13,684 bases of DNA. It comes from Candidatus Woesearchaeota archaeon. Lineage in GTDB: Archaea; Nanobdellota; Nanobdellia; Woesearchaeales; WAPJ01. This document shows positions 12,831-13,684 of the stretch, in pieces (position 1 is the stretch's first letter; each line of letters opens with the position of its first letter). The stretch covers positions 1 through 13,684 of the forward strand of contig WIAN01000152.1 of assembly GCA_015519985.1 (NCBI GenBank), given 5' to 3'. A model generated the notes under the pieces. The model was not told the origin of the DNA. It saw nothing but the letters and a program-made list of their open reading frames with translations, and did no database searches. Both the position numbers and the translations under genes were made by a program.

Positions 12831-13684
12831 TTATTGTGTAAAATATTTTTTTACAACATCATACTTGTTTAAAGGCAAATTTTCTTCATAAACATTTGAA
12901 GTTTTAATATTAAAATTAAAATTGTTATTTAAAGTGTTTTCTTTTTTAATATCTTCTATTTTTTTAAATGTTTTCAAATCTAAACTGTTGCTTGAAGTTT
13001 TTAAATTTAAACTTATTATTTGTTTTGCATCTGAAAGTACAGATTGATTTTCATTATAAATACTTTTAGTGCTGTTTGTATTTGACTTTTCATAAATACC
13101 TGTAAATTGTACTTTTCTAAGCCAAGGCAATTCTCCATTAATTCTTTTATCTACATTGTCAATAACTTTTTTTTTAAAAATATTTTTAACATCATCAAAA
13201 TTATAAACAGAAACAGGAGTAGAAAGTAAAATTATTAATAATAAAACAACAATTTTTTTTACAAAACTATTAGTGTTAAAAAAATCTTTAGTTTCAATAT
13301 TTTTACTTTCTTCTAAAACTTCTTTTTCTAATTGTAATTTAATAATGCTTTTTTTATTAAAATTTTCTTTTAAAGCAGAAAGTTTTTCATACAAATAATA
13401 ATTTGTTTTTTTTAAAATATTCAATTCGTCTCTTTTATAATAATAAAATATTTTGTAAAAAAAGTAAAAAAATAAAATTAAAAATATAAATTTATAATAT
13501 TTTTCTAACATAAAAAATTTTAAAATAAAAAAAAGAATATAATATAATATTAACAAACCTAAAATTATTTCAAAAAAGTTCAAAATCATACTGTTGCTTT
13601 TTAGTTCTCCAAACAACAATTTTATAAGATTATCATATTTTAATTCTAAAATATTCTTCTTTTCAAAAGTGTTATGTTTATTTA
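12831..13684 (-). CDS. Membrane protein of unknown function; N-terminus outside the window
   Basis: The frame stays open to the right edge (about 284 visible codons), which in DNA this AT-rich argues for coding. The gene is therefore taken as truncated, although an ATG at 13589 could be an internal start. Two hydrophobic segments follow close together (about 33-52 and 58-78 of the visible part), then a basic, coiled-coil-like stretch and a third helix, KKIVVLLLIILLSTPVSVY. The remaining 110 residues are polar, Asn/Ser/Lys-rich, with NGELPWLRKVQFTGIY as the most structured-looking part. I recognise no domain. It precedes the lipoprotein gene by 18 bp and probably shares its transcript with that gene and perhaps moxR, which would fit a membrane platform for a MoxR-assisted envelope complex. 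Confidence 0.62.
   Translation of the reverse strand, partial: NKHNTFEKKNILELKYDNLIKLLFGELKSNSMILNFFEIILGLLILYYILFFILKFFMLEKYYKFIFLILFFYFFYKIFYYYKRDELNILKKTNYYLYEKLSALKENFNKKSIIKLQLEKEVLEESKNIETKDFFNTNSFVKKIVVLLLIILLSTPVSVYNFDDVKNIFKKKVIDNVDKRINGELPWLRKVQFTGIYEKSNTNSTKSIYNENQSVLSDAKQIISLNLKTSSNSLDLKTFKKIEDIKKENTLNNNFNFNIKTSNVYEENLPLNKYDVVKKYFTQ

Noticed and set aside
1..13684. tRNA, rRNA, insertion sequence or attachment site
   Set aside because: No GC-richer cloverleaf-like stretch, transposase motif or long inverted repeat was seen in any gap; all gaps are under 200 bp.

Overview
The window reads as a chromosomal piece of a very AT-rich archaeon, most likely a DPANN lineage such as Woesearchaeota, Pacearchaeota or another nanoarchaeon-like group. 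The evidence is an archaeal/eukaryotic-type tryptophanyl-tRNA synthetase, an archaeal winged-helix regulator, TATA boxes about 26 bp upstream of start codons, GGTGA-type Shine-Dalgarno sites, and Lys/Asn-rich proteins. The lineage is inferred. Coding density is high, no intergenic gap reaches 300 bp, and no rRNA, tRNA, CRISPR array or insertion sequence was seen.

Layout. (1) 1-686 (+): the 3' end of a Kef-type cation:proton antiporter with a C-terminal TrkA-N domain; its 5' end lies outside the window. (2) 692-4549 (-): a metal, probably copper, handling block. In transcription order it holds an exported Met-rich protein, a small SHOCT membrane protein, a DUF302 protein, a CopB-type (CPH) P1B-ATPase with 27 histidines in its first 74 residues, and a CDGSH iron-sulfur protein with a Cys/His-rich tail and its own promoter. 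(3) 4728-5629 (+): a multi-pass membrane protein overlapping a winged-helix protein by 4 bp, divergent from the metal block. (4) 5692-7232 (+): a Cys-rich lipoprotein and a SIMPL-domain protein. (5) 7258-8969 (-): trpS and a Nudix hydrolase. (6) 9047-9805 (+): a small ThiF/MoeB-like E1 enzyme. (7) 9871-13684 (-): a MoxR ATPase and DUF58 pair, preceded by a lipoprotein and a membrane protein that runs off the right edge.

How the genes may work together. The metal block places different metal-binding sequences at successive sites: Met-rich outside the membrane, His-rich on the pump's cytoplasmic tail, and Cys/His-rich on the CDGSH protein. That suggests a copper capture and export module. The divergent membrane protein/winged-helix pair is the only regulator-like candidate beside it. 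Promoter-proximal genes (CDGSH, membrane protein, lipoprotein, trpS, Nudix, ThiF-like) have a TATA box placed so that transcription would begin at or next to the start codon. Several downstream genes have a clear Shine-Dalgarno site instead. The MoxR/DUF58 group resembles AAA chaperone systems acting on envelope proteins.

The best leads for something undescribed are the composite metal-binding operon with its TATA-flanking inverted repeats, the linked membrane protein/winged-helix pair, and the E1-like enzyme that lacks the zinc cysteines.
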